A stretch of 64,000 nt of DNA from Paraherbaspirillum soli (GCF_042654985.1 NZ_JBHSMT010000013.1:62001-126000); one strand, 5' to 3'. Shown: positions 32,584 through 42,354, counted from the first letter of the stretch. Notes: generated by a model not told the origin, from the sequence alone. Program-made: numbers and translations.

Positions 32584-34053
32584 TTATTTCAACTTATTGC
32601 TGGCCAGCGCCTGGTCGCGGTTCCACCAACCGCCGCCCAGCGCCTGGAACAAGGCCGCCGTATCCGCATAGCGCGCAGCTTGCGCCTGCGCCAGATTGAT
32701 CACCGCCTGCTGGTAAGTTTGCTGCGCGGTCAGCAGCGTCTGCGGGCTGGCAGCGCCGAGCTGCACCGAACGGCGCGTAATAGCCAGACTGTTGGCGGCT
32801 GCCCGTTCCGCCGCCACCTGCGCCTGTAGCGCCTCGGCATCGTATTGCAAGGCGCGCAGGCTATCGGCCACATTCTGGAAGGCGACGATCACGGTGCTGC
32901 GATATTGCGCCGCCGCCTGCTCCAGCAATGCCTCGGACGCACGCTTCTTATGCAATAGCGCACCGCCGGCAAACAACGGTTGGGTCAAGCCGCCAGCCAG
33001 AGTCCACAAGCCGGTGCCGGAAGTAAACAAATCACCCATTTTTGCGGCCGCGCTGCCGATACTGGCGCTCAGCGTAATCTGCGGCAGCATGTTGGCGGTC
33101 GCCACCCCGACTGCCGCACTGGCGGCATGCAATTGGGCTTCGGCGGCACGCACATCGGGCCGTTGCCGAACCAGGTTCGATGGCAGGCTGAGCGGCAATT
33201 GCTGCGGCAAGGCGAGCTGCGCCAATTCGAATTTCTGCTCCAGTTCTTCGCTCGGGAATCGCCCTGCCAGCGCAGTCAATCTGTCGCGCTGCAGCGCCAG
33301 CGATTTCTGCAAAGCGGGCAAACCGGCCCGGGTCTGCGCCAGCGCCGCCTGCTGAGTCATGACGTCGGCCATCGCCACATCGCCAAGCCGGTACTGGCGC
33401 TGCAACAGCTCGAGCAACTCCGTCTGCACCTTCTGCACTTCCTGGGTCGCACTGATTTGCGCCCGCAACGAGGCTTCCTGCACCGCTGCCGCCACCACAT
33501 TCGAGGTCAATGTCAAATAGGCCGCCTCCAGCTGAAAGCGTTGCTGTTCGGCCTGCGCCTGCAAGCCCTCGACCTGCCGTCGATTGCCGCCAAACGCATC
33601 CAGCGTGTAGGCGACGTTGACCTGGGCGGTATGCAGATTAAACGGCGACGTTCCCTGCCCCGCCGCTGCGGCCGGCTTCTGACGGGTCGGCGTAAGACTG
33701 GCGTTGACGCTCGGGAAAAATGCGCCCTGCTGCACCGACACTTGCTCTTCGGCTGCGCGCAATGCGGCTTGCGCCGATTGCAGATCCGGACTGGCCTTGA
33801 GCGCCTGTTCGATCACGGCATTCAACGGCGCCGACTCGAACAGGGTCCACCACTGCGCCGGGATATCCATGCGTTCGACGAACTGCTGTTCGTTACCGCC
33901 GCCGGTGTCGGCGGCAGCGGTTTTCGTGACCAGCGGTTCTTTGGTGTAACCCTGCACGGCCGGCGCGTCAGGCTGCTTGAAGTCGGGACCGACGGCGCAA
34001 CCGGACAGCACGAATGCCAGCACACAGAGTGGACGAAGTTTGATTTTGCTCAT
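32584..34053 (-). CDS. Outer-membrane efflux lipoprotein (NodT family)
   Basis: A 489-residue outer-membrane channel of the RND tripartite system. The N-terminus MSKIKLRPLCVLAFVLSGC carries a lipobox (LSGC), so it is a lipoprotein with Cys19 as acylation site. Two outer-membrane-efflux repeats follow, with the conserved segment LVRQRPDVRAAEAQLHAASAAVGVATA near the middle. It is the last gene of the operon MFP-RND-OMF, 35 bp after the RND gene. It forms the exit duct for the pump. Confidence 0.9.
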   Translation of the reverse strand: MSKIKLRPLCVLAFVLSGCAVGPDFKQPDAPAVQGYTKEPLVTKTAAADTGGGNEQQFVERMDIPAQWWTLFESAPLNAVIEQALKASPDLQSAQAALRAAEEQVSVQQGAFFPSVNASLTPTRQKPAAAAGQGTSPFNLHTAQVNVAYTLDAFGGNRRQVEGLQAQAEQQRFQLEAAYLTLTSNVVAAAVQEASLRAQISATQEVQKVQTELLELLQRQYRLGDVAMADVMTQQAALAQTRAGLPALQKSLALQRDRLTALAGRFPSEELEQKFELAQLALPQQLPLSLPSNLVRQRPDVRAAEAQLHAASAAVGVATANMLPQITLSASIGSAAAKMGDLFTSGTGLWTLAGGLTQPLFAGGALLHKKRASEALLEQAAAQYRSTVIVAFQNVADSLRALQYDAEALQAQVAAERAAANSLAITRRSVQLGAASPQTLLTAQQTYQQAVINLAQAQAARYADTAALFQALGGGWWNRDQALASNKLK

Positions 34054-34088
34054 GTTTTTTACCTGCCTAATATTCTGTTTTGCGCTGC

Positions 34089-37000
34089 TTATCGACCATC
34101 GGGCGCTGCACCCGTCCCGCGCCGCCGCTCTATCCAGCGCTCCAGCGAGAAATAGAAAGTCGGCAGGATAAACAAAGTCAGTAAAGTCGCGACCACCAGC
34201 CCGCCCACCACCACCGTCGCCAGACCGCGCTGGACATCGGTGCCGACGCCGGTCGCCAGCGCCGCCGGCAACATGCCGACCGAAGCCACGGTCGCCGTCA
34301 TCAACACCGGACGGAAGCGCTCTGAAGCACCGGCCAGTACCGCGTCGGTCAACGCCATGCCTTGCTGCCGGACCCGGTTGATATTGGAGACCATGATGAT
34401 GCCGTTCTGGACCGCCACCCCGAACAAAGCGATGAAGCCGACTCCGGTCGCCACGTTGATCGTGCCGTCGGTGAAATACAGCGCAATCAAGCCGCCCAAT
34501 GCCGCCAACGGCACTCCCCCCAGGATCAACAGCGCCTGCCGCAGTTTGCCGAAGCCCGCATATAAAATAATCGCCATCAAACCCAGCACCAGGCCGAACA
34601 CCAGTATCAGACGCGCCTGCGCCCGCTCCTGATTTTCAAACTGTCCGGCCCATTCCAACCGATATTTGCCTTGATCGAAATGCACGTTCTGCGCCACCTT
34701 GGCCTGCGCTTCCTGGTAATACGACAGCAAATCGCGATCGGCATAATCCAGGCGCACGGTCAACTGCCGATGGGTGCTCTGATGGCTAATCGTGCTCTCG
34801 CCGGTGGCGGTACGGATATGCGCCACCTGCGACAATGGAATCCGGGCGCCGCTGGCCGTGGTAAGCAACAAATTGCCGAGCGCATCGGGATTGTTGCGAC
34901 GCTCCTTGGGAAAGCGCACCGTCACGTTATAAATGCGATCCGCCACATACAGCTGGGTCACCGATGCGCCGCCGATACCGGTCTGGATCAGACTGGAGAT
35001 ATCGGCCACGTTGATGCCCAGGCGCGCAGCAGCGGCGCGATCGATATCGATCACCAATTGCGGCACCGGCGGCTCCTGGAAAATCGAGGCGTCTGCCGTG
35101 CCCCTGACGCCATGCAGCACATCGACGATCTGGTTGCCGATGCGACGCAATTCCTTGAAATCATCGCCATACACGCGAATCGCCAACGGACTATGCGCAC
35201 CGCCCACAGCATCATTGACGCCATCGCTGATCGGCTGGCTGATGCCGACTGAAAAGCCCGGCAGTCGCTGCAGACGGGCATTCAGGCGACGCACGAATTG
35301 CGCCTTGTTTTCGCCACTGGGCCAGGTGTTGTAAGGCTTCAGCCCAACCGGAACTTCCATGTGCGACGGCGTCCAGGGATCGGTGCCGTCGTCGCTGCGG
35401 CCAAGCTGCGTAATGACGTAAGACACCTCGGGGAATTCCAGCAGCGTGCGGCGCAATTCACCCGCCATCTCGCTGCCTTTTTCCAGCGACAGGCCGGACG
35501 GCATTTGCACTTGCAGCCAGAGCGCCCCTTCATCCAGGTTAGGCATGAATTCGCTGCCGGTCGCCGCCCCCAGCACAATCACGCCGGCCAACGCCAGCGC
35601 GCCAATCACATAGGCAATCGCCGGCTGGTCGAGCAAGCGGCCCAGGATCTTGCGATAACCGGCACTCAACCATTCGAGCGGTTTGTTGTGAAAAATCCGG
35701 CGCGGCTTGCGCAACGCCATATAGGCCAATCCCGGCACCAGCACCAGACTGCACAACAGCGCGCCCAGCAAAGCATAACTGACGGTGAACGCTATCGGCG
35801 ACAGCAATTTCCCCTCGGCCCGTTCAAAAGCGAACAGCGGCAGATAGGCGCTGATGATGATCAGGGTCGCAAAGAAAATCGGCTTGATCACTTCGGTGGT
35901 GGCGGCGCGCACTTCGCCTTCGCTCAGCTCTTCGGTCGGCTTGGCTTCGCGCCGCCGCAAAATCGCTTCCGTCACCACGATCGCGCCATCGACAATGATG
36001 CCGAAGTCAATCGCCCCCAGCGAGAACAGATTGGCCGGCATCTTGGTCAGAGCCATCATGATGAACACCGTCACCAGCGCCAGCGGGATGGTGACGGCCG
36101 CCACCAGTGCGCTGCGCGGGCTGCCCAGAAACAGGATCAGCACAATGCACACCAGGCCTATTCCTTCCAGCACCGTATGGCTCACCTTATGCACAGTCAG
36201 CTGAATCAGGTCGTCGCGGTCGATGTAAGGCACGATCTTTACCCCCTGCGGGGCGAGCTGCTTTTGCAACTGGTCGACTTTGGCGTGCACCTCCTTGATC
36301 ACTTCGGACGCATTCTGGTATTTCAGCAGCTTGACGATGCCCTGGATCGTGTCCGGATTATTGTCTTTGCCGAGGATGCCCTGGCGCTCCTGATGGCTGT
36401 ATTGCAGCTTGCCGAGATCCCGCACCAGCACCGGCACGCCGCTCACCTGCTTGACCACCACGTTGCCGAGGTCGGTCAGGCTGCGCATCATGCCGATGCC
36501 GCGTACCACATAGCCCTGCTCGCCGCGCGAGATACGGCTGCCGCCGGCATTGGAGTTGTTGCCGTTGATGGCGGTGGTCACGTCCGATAGCGAAACGCCA
36601 TAGCGCTGCAATTGCCTCTGATCGACTTCCAGCTGGTATTCCTTGGTGAAGCCGCCGAAATTATTCACCTCGGCGACACCCGGCACCTGCATCAGCGCCG
36701 GAATCAAGATCCAGCGCTGAATCTCGGACAGCTCCATCAGATTCTTGCTGTCGGACTCCAGCGTGTAGCGATAAATTTCACCGGAAGAGCCGCTCACCGA
36801 ATCCAGGCTAGGCGTGACGCCGGTAGGCAGCGTCGCCTGCGCGATGCGCTCGGTTACCCGCTGACGCGACCAGTAATCTTCGGCGCCATCCTTGAAGGTC
36901 AGCGTAATCAATGACAAGCCGAAGGTGCTGGAGGAACGCATTTGCGCCAGGCCGGGGGTGCCGCTCAGCTGGCGCTCCAGCGGAATCGTGATTTGCTGCT

Positions 37001-37184
37001 CGATTTCTTCTGCAGCCAGACCCGGCACCTGGGTGGTCACCTGCGCCGTGACGTCGGCCAGTTCCGGATAAGCTTCCAGCGCCATCCGGGTCCAGGCGTA
37101 ATAACCGAACAGCGCCACCAACAGCGTCACCAGGATCACGGCATAGCGCTTTTGCAGACAATAGCGGACGATCTTGTTAATCAT
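34089..37184 (-). CDS. RND efflux transporter, heavy-metal (CzcA/CusA) type
   Basis: A 1031-residue inner-membrane pump with 12 transmembrane helices and two large periplasmic loops. The proton-relay region in helix 4 reads DFGIIVDGAIVVTE, which keeps the D-D-E pattern of HME-RND proteins (CzcA: DFGIIVDGAV..E). The length fits CzcA/CusA (about 1040). The methionine triad typical of CusA Cu/Ag sites cannot be assigned by eye, so the metal (Co/Zn/Cd, Cu/Ag) is open. Its start overlaps the adaptor stop by eight bases. Confidence 0.88.
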   Translation of the reverse strand: MINKIVRYCLQKRYAVILVTLLVALFGYYAWTRMALEAYPELADVTAQVTTQVPGLAAEEIEQQITIPLERQLSGTPGLAQMRSSSTFGLSLITLTFKDGAEDYWSRQRVTERIAQATLPTGVTPSLDSVSGSSGEIYRYTLESDSKNLMELSEIQRWILIPALMQVPGVAEVNNFGGFTKEYQLEVDQRQLQRYGVSLSDVTTAINGNNSNAGGSRISRGEQGYVVRGIGMMRSLTDLGNVVVKQVSGVPVLVRDLGKLQYSHQERQGILGKDNNPDTIQGIVKLLKYQNASEVIKEVHAKVDQLQKQLAPQGVKIVPYIDRDDLIQLTVHKVSHTVLEGIGLVCIVLILFLGSPRSALVAAVTIPLALVTVFIMMALTKMPANLFSLGAIDFGIIVDGAIVVTEAILRRREAKPTEELSEGEVRAATTEVIKPIFFATLIIISAYLPLFAFERAEGKLLSPIAFTVSYALLGALLCSLVLVPGLAYMALRKPRRIFHNKPLEWLSAGYRKILGRLLDQPAIAYVIGALALAGVIVLGAATGSEFMPNLDEGALWLQVQMPSGLSLEKGSEMAGELRRTLLEFPEVSYVITQLGRSDDGTDPWTPSHMEVPVGLKPYNTWPSGENKAQFVRRLNARLQRLPGFSVGISQPISDGVNDAVGGAHSPLAIRVYGDDFKELRRIGNQIVDVLHGVRGTADASIFQEPPVPQLVIDIDRAAAARLGINVADISSLIQTGIGGASVTQLYVADRIYNVTVRFPKERRNNPDALGNLLLTTASGARIPLSQVAHIRTATGESTISHQSTHRQLTVRLDYADRDLLSYYQEAQAKVAQNVHFDQGKYRLEWAGQFENQERAQARLILVFGLVLGLMAIILYAGFGKLRQALLILGGVPLAALGGLIALYFTDGTINVATGVGFIALFGVAVQNGIIMVSNINRVRQQGMALTDAVLAGASERFRPVLMTATVASVGMLPAALATGVGTDVQRGLATVVVGGLVVATLLTLFILPTFYFSLERWIERRRGTGAAPDGR

Positions 37185-38355
37185 TCAGCAGCACTCCGCC
37201 TTTGGTGACGACCCGCTCGCCGGCAGTCAAGCCCTTTTGAATGCGGGCGTTGCCGTTATCTTCGGTGCCGGTTTCCACCGTGCGTCGCTCAAAAGTCCAG
37301 GGAGCCACCTCAACGAAAACAGTGGTGTTGTCGTTATTCATCAGCAATGCGGAAGTCGGCACCACCGGCGCCGATGTTTGCGCTACCGAAAATACCGCGT
37401 TGGCAAACATATTGGGTTTGAACTTGCCGTCGGCATTCGGGATTGCGATGCGCACCAGCGCGCGCCGCGTGTCCGGCTGCAGCACATCGCTGACGAACGC
37501 CACTGTGCCGTGGAACTGCTCGCCCGGATAGGCGGGCAAACCGATAGTCACCGCTTGCCCCTTCTTGACCGACGACAGCAGGTTTTCCGGGACGTTGGCG
37601 GTGATCCAGACGCTTTCCAGGTTGGCAATCGTCATCAGTACCGCATTCAGATCATTGGCGCTCTGGCCAACGCCGATCGACAGCGCGGTAATGCTGCCCG
37701 AGCTCGGCGCCACCACGTTCAAACGCTGTCCGCTGCTATCGGCGCTGGTTGCACCGCCTGCACTGAGCGATTTAAGACGCGTATCGGCCCGCGCAAATTC
37801 GGCCTGGGCCTGGGTGTAGGCGCTTTCAACCTGCTCCACATCCTTGGCCGCGCCGGCGCCGGCTTGCTGCACGCCACGTGCCCGTTCCAATACTCTCTTG
37901 GCCAGTTGCAACGCATCGCGGGCCTTCTGCTGATCGGCAGTGGCTTGCGCAAAATCGCCCGATGCCATCACCAGCAGCAACTGCCCTTTCTTGACATGAT
38001 CGCCAAGCCCGACCTTGAGTTCGAGCACTTTGCCGGCGACCGGCGGCACGATGTTGACGGTGCGCGACGGGTCGGCTTCCACCTGCGCCGGCAATTCCAG
38101 CGCATGCGCGGCGTCCAGCGACGCTACCGCTTGCACGGCGACGCGCTGGCGCAACGGCGAACGCGGCGGAATCACGATCCGTTCGCCTTGCCGGGTGAAA
38201 TTGACGACGGGTTCAGAGCCGCCATCGGCGGCATGGGCGGCGCCTTTGCCGAAATTAATAACGGCAATAGCGGCGACGGCCAGAGTGACGACAGCCAGGG
38301 CAATTAGGAAGCGACGCGGGGTTTGGCTTTTTTCGGCCGGGGCAATGAGAGACAT
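37177..38355 (-). CDS. RND periplasmic adaptor subunit (membrane fusion protein)
   Basis: A 392-residue membrane fusion protein (CzcB/CusB type). An N-terminal membrane anchor (about residues 15-35) is followed by barrel-sandwich halves (VAGKVLELKVGLGDHVKKGQLLLVMAS and VVAPSSGSITALSIGVGQ), an alpha-helical hairpin between them and a beta-barrel. It links pump to outer-membrane channel. The start at 38355 was chosen for the signal-anchor; the frame is open to 38430. It leads the three-gene operon. Confidence 0.88.
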   Translation of the reverse strand: MSLIAPAEKSQTPRRFLIALAVVTLAVAAIAVINFGKGAAHAADGGSEPVVNFTRQGERIVIPPRSPLRQRVAVQAVASLDAAHALELPAQVEADPSRTVNIVPPVAGKVLELKVGLGDHVKKGQLLLVMASGDFAQATADQQKARDALQLAKRVLERARGVQQAGAGAAKDVEQVESAYTQAQAEFARADTRLKSLSAGGATSADSSGQRLNVVAPSSGSITALSIGVGQSANDLNAVLMTIANLESVWITANVPENLLSSVKKGQAVTIGLPAYPGEQFHGTVAFVSDVLQPDTRRALVRIAIPNADGKFKPNMFANAVFSVAQTSAPVVPTSALLMNNDNTTVFVEVAPWTFERRTVETGTEDNGNARIQKGLTAGERVVTKGGVLLND

Positions 38356-38479
38356 CGGAAAGTACCGCCAGTAGACAAATTGAAGAGTGCCAATCCTGTT
38401 GTTCGCGGGATTGGCACGCTGCCCCACCATGGGACGTCTACAGATTACCGATGCATCCTGTCAAAAACCTGAAGCAAAG

Positions 38480-38498
38480 CTGACAAAATCCTGACAAA
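38480..38498. promoter_or_regulatory. Direct repeats upstream of the RND operon
   Basis: CTGACAAA at 38480-38487 and again at 38491-38498 form tandem repeats with an 11-bp period, the layout bound by OmpR-family response regulators. They lie about 125 bp before the adaptor start. The TctD-like regulator at 40647 is a candidate binder; this is inferred. Confidence 0.4.
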
Positions 38499-38537
38499 TG
38501 AAAATTATCAGATTGAGCACAGCGATATGACAACAAC

Positions 38538-39170
38538 TCAAAGCAGTTTGCAGACCTCATCGAAATCTAGCCGTGGGCTGCGCGGGAACAATTTGGCCGG
38601 ATCACCGTAGCCGAGGTTGCACAGGAAGTTGGATTTGATATGGCTGTCAGGAAAATATTCCTGCTGGAACTTGACCTGTTCGCAGCTGGCGGGGAAGAAC
38701 TCGTGGTCCACCTTGGCATTGTCGAAACCGGACATCGGTCCGCAATCCAGCCCCAGCGAGCGCGCTGCAATGATGAAATACGCCCCCTGCAGGGTACCGT
38801 TGCGGCGCGCCGTGACTTCCGCCAGTTCCGGCGTGTCGGCGAACCAGGCACGGGCGTCCGCATGCGGAAACAATCGCGGCAGCGCATCGTAGAACTTCAT
38901 ATCCATGCCGACGATGGCAGTGACCGGCGCGGCCATGGTCTTTTCCACATTACCCGGAGCCAACGCCGGCAGCAGGCGCTGTTTCGCTTCCTGCGTGCGC
39001 AGGAACAGAATCCTGGCCGGACAGCAATTGGCGCTGGTCGGACCCCATTTCATCAAATCGTAGAGCTGTCGCAACACATCGTCTTCCACCGGCTTGTTAA
39101 CCCAGTCGCTGTAGGTACGCGCCTTGCGAAACAACAAATCCTGTCCATCTTCGCTTAACCGGTTGCTCAT
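38538..39170 (-). CDS. RutE/HadB-type nitroreductase-fold reductase
   Basis: A 210-residue FMN protein of the malonic-semialdehyde-reductase (RutE) group. Signatures are FRKARTYSDWVNKPVEDDVLRQLYDLMKWGPTSANCCPARILFL (FMN-contact Arg/Ser/Asn region) and RNGTLQGAYFIIAARSLGLDCGPMSGFD. Length equals the family (about 196-210). AAGGAG lies six bases before the third of three tandem ATGs, so I start at 39170. No other rut genes are near, so it is likely a general 3-oxo/semialdehyde or nitro reductase. Confidence 0.87.
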   Translation of the reverse strand: MSNRLSEDGQDLLFRKARTYSDWVNKPVEDDVLRQLYDLMKWGPTSANCCPARILFLRTQEAKQRLLPALAPGNVEKTMAAPVTAIVGMDMKFYDALPRLFPHADARAWFADTPELAEVTARRNGTLQGAYFIIAARSLGLDCGPMSGFDNAKVDHEFFPASCEQVKFQQEYFPDSHIKSNFLCNLGYGDPAKLFPRSPRLDFDEVCKLL

Positions 39171-39264
39171 CATCATCTCCTTAAACACGATCCAACTTCA
39201 GCAAGATTCAACTTCAGGCCTGTGCGGACTCCCGAAGCTAAAAGGTTAGCACGCGACAGAATTT

Positions 39265-40650
39265 CTACAATGGCAGTTTGGCCGGGGCGCCGAGGATGGG
39301 AAAAGGGAAATACACCGAGAAAATCGTGCCGCCGCCGGTGGCCGGCTCGACCGTAATCCTGGCGCCGTGATCTTTGGTGATATCGCGCACAATCGCCAGT
39401 CCGAGGCCGTTGCCGGCGACGTTGTCGTCGAGCCGATAAAAGCGGTTGAAGATCAACTCCTGCTCCGATGAGGCGATCCCCGGCCCGGTATCCTCGACCG
39501 AGAAAATGCCGCCATCCTTGCCCTGTATCGTATGCACCGTCACCCTGCCGTCGCGCGGCGAATAACGAATCGCGTTGTCGATCAGGTTATCGATCAGGTC
39601 GCGCAACAGGAATTGATCGCCCATGACCCGGGTCGGGTTCAGGTTGAATCCCAGGTCGATATTTTTTTTGTCCGCTTCTTCGACAAAATGCTGGATCGAC
39701 TCTTCCACCAGCTTGTTCAGATCCACCACCGCCAGCCGTTCTTTTTCAAACTTGCTCGGCTCGGCCCGCGCCAGCGTCAATAACTGGTTGGTCTGACGGA
39801 TCATTCTTTCGGTTGACGATGCCATTAACGCAATGGAATGGGCAGTTTCCGCTTCCTGCGCATGCTTTTGCAGCAGCCATTCGAGTTGCGTGCGGAAGCC
39901 GGCCAGCGGCGTGCGCAGTTGATGGGCGACGTTGGCCAGGAAATTCTGCTGCGCCTTGGCGTCGATTTGCAGCTTGTCGAGCAGCGCATTGATGGCCTTG
40001 AGCAACGGACTGAGTTCGCGCGGCGCATTCTGTTCATCAAGCGGCGACAGGTCGTCGTGGCTGCGGGAATCGAGATCGCCTTGCATCTTCTTCAACGGCA
40101 GCAACCCCTTGCTGACGGCAATCCAGATGATCGCAATCAGCACCATGGTCAGCACGGTTTCCAGCGCGACCAGCGCCAGCAATATGACGGAGCGGATATG
40201 GGTGCGCTTGCGCAGGGTTTCGGCGACGCCGATCGAAATGGACTCGTTGCCGATCCGGGTTTTCAGCGCCATCACCCGTATCGGTTCGCCCCGCATGAGG
40301 TCATCGTAGGTGCTCGGATCGTTCAGCGCCTCCTTCTCCGGCAGCGCCGGAAAATCGGCATCGCCGGCCAGCAACCTGCCCTGGCCATTGCGGACCACCA
40401 GGTAAATGGCGTCGAAATGATCGACCCGCAATACCTGCTCGGCCTGCTGCGACAAGGCGATTTCAACCTGCCCGCCGCTCTCGCGCAAGCGCGGAATCAA
40501 GGCCCAGCCGGCGTCCGCCAGACTCTGATCGAACGCGATCTGGGCCGGGATCCAGGCCAGCCAATAAGTCAGGCCGGCACCGACCAGATTGACCATCAGC
40601 AGCGGCACAATCAGCCACTTCAACAGGCTCATGCGGATGCTTGGAATCAT
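39265..40650 (-). CDS. Sensor histidine kinase, TctE type
   Basis: A 461-residue membrane sensor kinase. Two transmembrane helices (about 10-33 and 153-182) flank a 2CSK-type periplasmic sensing domain. A HAMP-like linker, the phosphoacceptor H-box VAHQLRTPLAG (His243) and the ATP-binding N, G1 (DTGPGIA) and G2 (GNGLGLAI) boxes follow. It overlaps the response-regulator stop as ATGA, so the two are coupled. The TctE-type sensor suggests a small organic acid or a related periplasmic signal. Confidence 0.9.
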   Translation of the reverse strand: MIPSIRMSLLKWLIVPLLMVNLVGAGLTYWLAWIPAQIAFDQSLADAGWALIPRLRESGGQVEIALSQQAEQVLRVDHFDAIYLVVRNGQGRLLAGDADFPALPEKEALNDPSTYDDLMRGEPIRVMALKTRIGNESISIGVAETLRKRTHIRSVILLALVALETVLTMVLIAIIWIAVSKGLLPLKKMQGDLDSRSHDDLSPLDEQNAPRELSPLLKAINALLDKLQIDAKAQQNFLANVAHQLRTPLAGFRTQLEWLLQKHAQEAETAHSIALMASSTERMIRQTNQLLTLARAEPSKFEKERLAVVDLNKLVEESIQHFVEEADKKNIDLGFNLNPTRVMGDQFLLRDLIDNLIDNAIRYSPRDGRVTVHTIQGKDGGIFSVEDTGPGIASSEQELIFNRFYRLDDNVAGNGLGLAIVRDITKDHGARITVEPATGGGTIFSVYFPFPILGAPAKLPL

Positions 40651-41321
40651 GCTTGAGATTCCACTTTTTCCAGCATGTAACCAAAACCCCGAATGGTGCG
40701 GATTTCAATCCCGGCATCGGCGATCTTCAGGCGGATCCTGGAGATATAAACCTCTACCGCGTTCAGCGTCAGCTCCGCCCCCCAGGGCAGGATGGCGTCG
40801 ATGATCTGCTGCCGGGAAACCACGCGCGAGGCTTGTTGCAGCAGGTATTCCAATACCGCCCATTCGCGCACCGACAGCGTAATCGGCTTGCCGTTGATTT
40901 TTGCGCGGCGCGACGAGGTGTTCAGCGACAGGCCGCCCAGATGCATTTCGACCGGCTGCGGCGCGCTACGCCGCAACAGCGCCCGCACCCGCGCCACCAG
41001 CTCCTGCGTGGCAAATGGCTTGACCAGGTAGTCATCGGCGCCGAGTTCCAGGCCGTATACCCGGTCCTGCACCGAATCGCGCGCCGTCAGCAACAGCACC
41101 GGAACCTGGCTGCCGCGCGCGCGCAAGCGCCGTATCACTTCAAAGCCGTCCATCCCCGGCAAGCCGATATCCAGCACCACCGCGGAAATCTCCGTGCGTT
41201 GCAACAAGGCGTCGGCATCGGTGCCGTTCTGCACCACATCGACCACCATCCCATGGCCTTTGAAGATGCGTAAAATCCCATCCGCGAGTACCGAATCATC
41301 TTCCACCAAAAGAATATGCAT
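40647..41321 (-). CDS. OmpR-family response regulator, TctD type
   Basis: A 224-residue regulator. The receiver has the acidic pair Asp8/Asp9, phosphorylation site Asp51 (VVLDIGLPGMDG) and Lys in LVKPFATQELV; a winged-helix DNA-binding domain (about 125-220) follows. It is the first gene of the two-component operon. Possible targets are the divergent genes upstream, itself, or the RND operon carrying direct repeats at 38480. Confidence 0.92.
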   Translation of the reverse strand: MHILLVEDDSVLADGILRIFKGHGMVVDVVQNGTDADALLQRTEISAVVLDIGLPGMDGFEVIRRLRARGSQVPVLLLTARDSVQDRVYGLELGADDYLVKPFATQELVARVRALLRRSAPQPVEMHLGGLSLNTSSRRAKINGKPITLSVREWAVLEYLLQQASRVVSRQQIIDAILPWGAELTLNAVEVYISRIRLKIADAGIEIRTIRGFGYMLEKVESQA

Positions 41322-41481
41322 ATGCCGTTTACCTATCCTGGAGCTTGTTCAAGTGACAGAACAAACTCCACTACCCATCGTTGTTGTCATTGCCAATAAA
41401 AACGCGATTTTAATCCGTCGCAGCCTATCCGCGTGGTTTCGTCTCGTGCCGAGGCCCGCATGATCCAGACAAAAATAGTTC

Positions 41482-41512
41482 TTGACCTAGAGCGCACTCT
41501 AACTTTTAAGCT
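41482..41512 (+). promoter_or_regulatory. MerR-type promoter with operator
   Basis: TTGACC (-35, 41482-41487) and TAAGCT (41507-41512) are 19 bp apart, the long spacer typical of MerR-activated promoters. The inverted repeat TAGAG-CGCA-CTCTA (41488-41501) fills the spacer. The MerR gene starts eight bases downstream. Confidence 0.55.
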
Positions 41513-41519
41513 TGATCCT

Positions 41520-41912
41520 ATGAACACTGCCATCTCGATTCAACAAGCTGCGGCGGCAACCGGCCTCAGCGTCCATACCTTGCGCTATTACGAGCGGATC
41601 GGATTGATCGACCCGGTATCGCGGCTAGACAATCAGCATCGCCTGTACCGTGAGGACGACATGCGCTGGATTGCATTCCTGTTAAAGCTGCGCGCTACGG
41701 GCATGTCGATCCAGCAAATGCTGCGCTATGCCGAATTGCGCCGTAGCGGGGACGACCTGGACAGTGTGTCGGAACGCAAAGCGATGCTGGTACAGCACAC
41801 CGCTGCGCTGGAGGCCGAACTGCTGGTCTTGCAGGAAACGCTGACTGTGCTGCACGGCAAAGTTGCGATGTACGCCAGCATGGAAGAAAAGCTGAAAGAA
41901 CCCGTTAATTAA
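41520..41912 (+). CDS. MerR-family regulator
   Basis: A 130-residue MerR-type protein with the winged helix in residues 5-73 (TAIS IQQAAAATGLSVHTLRYYERIGL, then DNQHRLYREDDMRWIAFLLKLRATGMSI) and a dimerising coiled coil. It has no cysteine metal site and resembles the aldehyde/organic-stress subgroup (AdhR/YhdM-like). I start at 41520; the longer frame would place the promoter inside the gene. It precedes the CMD-like gene by 31 bp and probably activates both. Confidence 0.85.
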   Translation: MNTAISIQQAAAATGLSVHTLRYYERIGLIDPVSRLDNQHRLYREDDMRWIAFLLKLRATGMSIQQMLRYAELRRSGDDLDSVSERKAMLVQHTAALEAELLVLQETLTVLHGKVAMYASMEEKLKEPVN

Positions 41913-41943
41913 TAACTGAGCAATAACTTAGAAAGGAAGTCAC

Positions 41944-42348
41944 ATGGATCAAACAGTGTACGAAAGAGGCTTGAAGCGCTTGAAGGAAGTGGACGGCGCA
42001 GCCGGCGATAAGGTGATCGACAGCCTGGCCGATATTTCACCGGATCTTGGCCGCCTCGTCATCGAATTCGGCTTCGGTGAAATTTACTCCCGCCCCGGCC
42101 TGACGCTGCAACAGCGCGAACTGGCGACGGTAGCGGCGCTGACCGCGCTGGGCACGGCACAACCGCAACTGAAGGTGCATCTGGCGGCGGCGCTGAACGT
42201 CGGCCTGTCGCGCACCGAAATCACCGAAACGATTATCCAGATGGCGCTGTATGCCGGTTTTCCGGCGGCCTTGAATGGCATGTTTGCGGCGAAAGAAGTG
42301 TTTGCCGAACACGATCGGCTTCAGCAAGCTCAACAACAAGCCGCTTAA
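41944..42348 (+). CDS. Carboxymuconolactone-decarboxylase-family protein
   Basis: A 134-residue all-helical protein matching the CMD/AhpD-like fold: RPGLTLQQRELATVAALTALGTAQPQLKVHLAAALNVGLSRTEITETIIQMALYAGFPAALNGM. It lacks the CxxC of AhpD-type peroxidases, so it is closer to gamma-carboxymuconolactone decarboxylase (PcaC)-like members. AGAAAGGAAG precedes the start. Under the MerR promoter it likely takes part in an aldehyde or lactone stress response; the substrate is unknown. Confidence 0.83.
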   Translation: MDQTVYERGLKRLKEVDGAAGDKVIDSLADISPDLGRLVIEFGFGEIYSRPGLTLQQRELATVAALTALGTAQPQLKVHLAAALNVGLSRTEITETIIQMALYAGFPAALNGMFAAKEVFAEHDRLQQAQQQAA

Positions 42349-42354
42349 ACCGGG

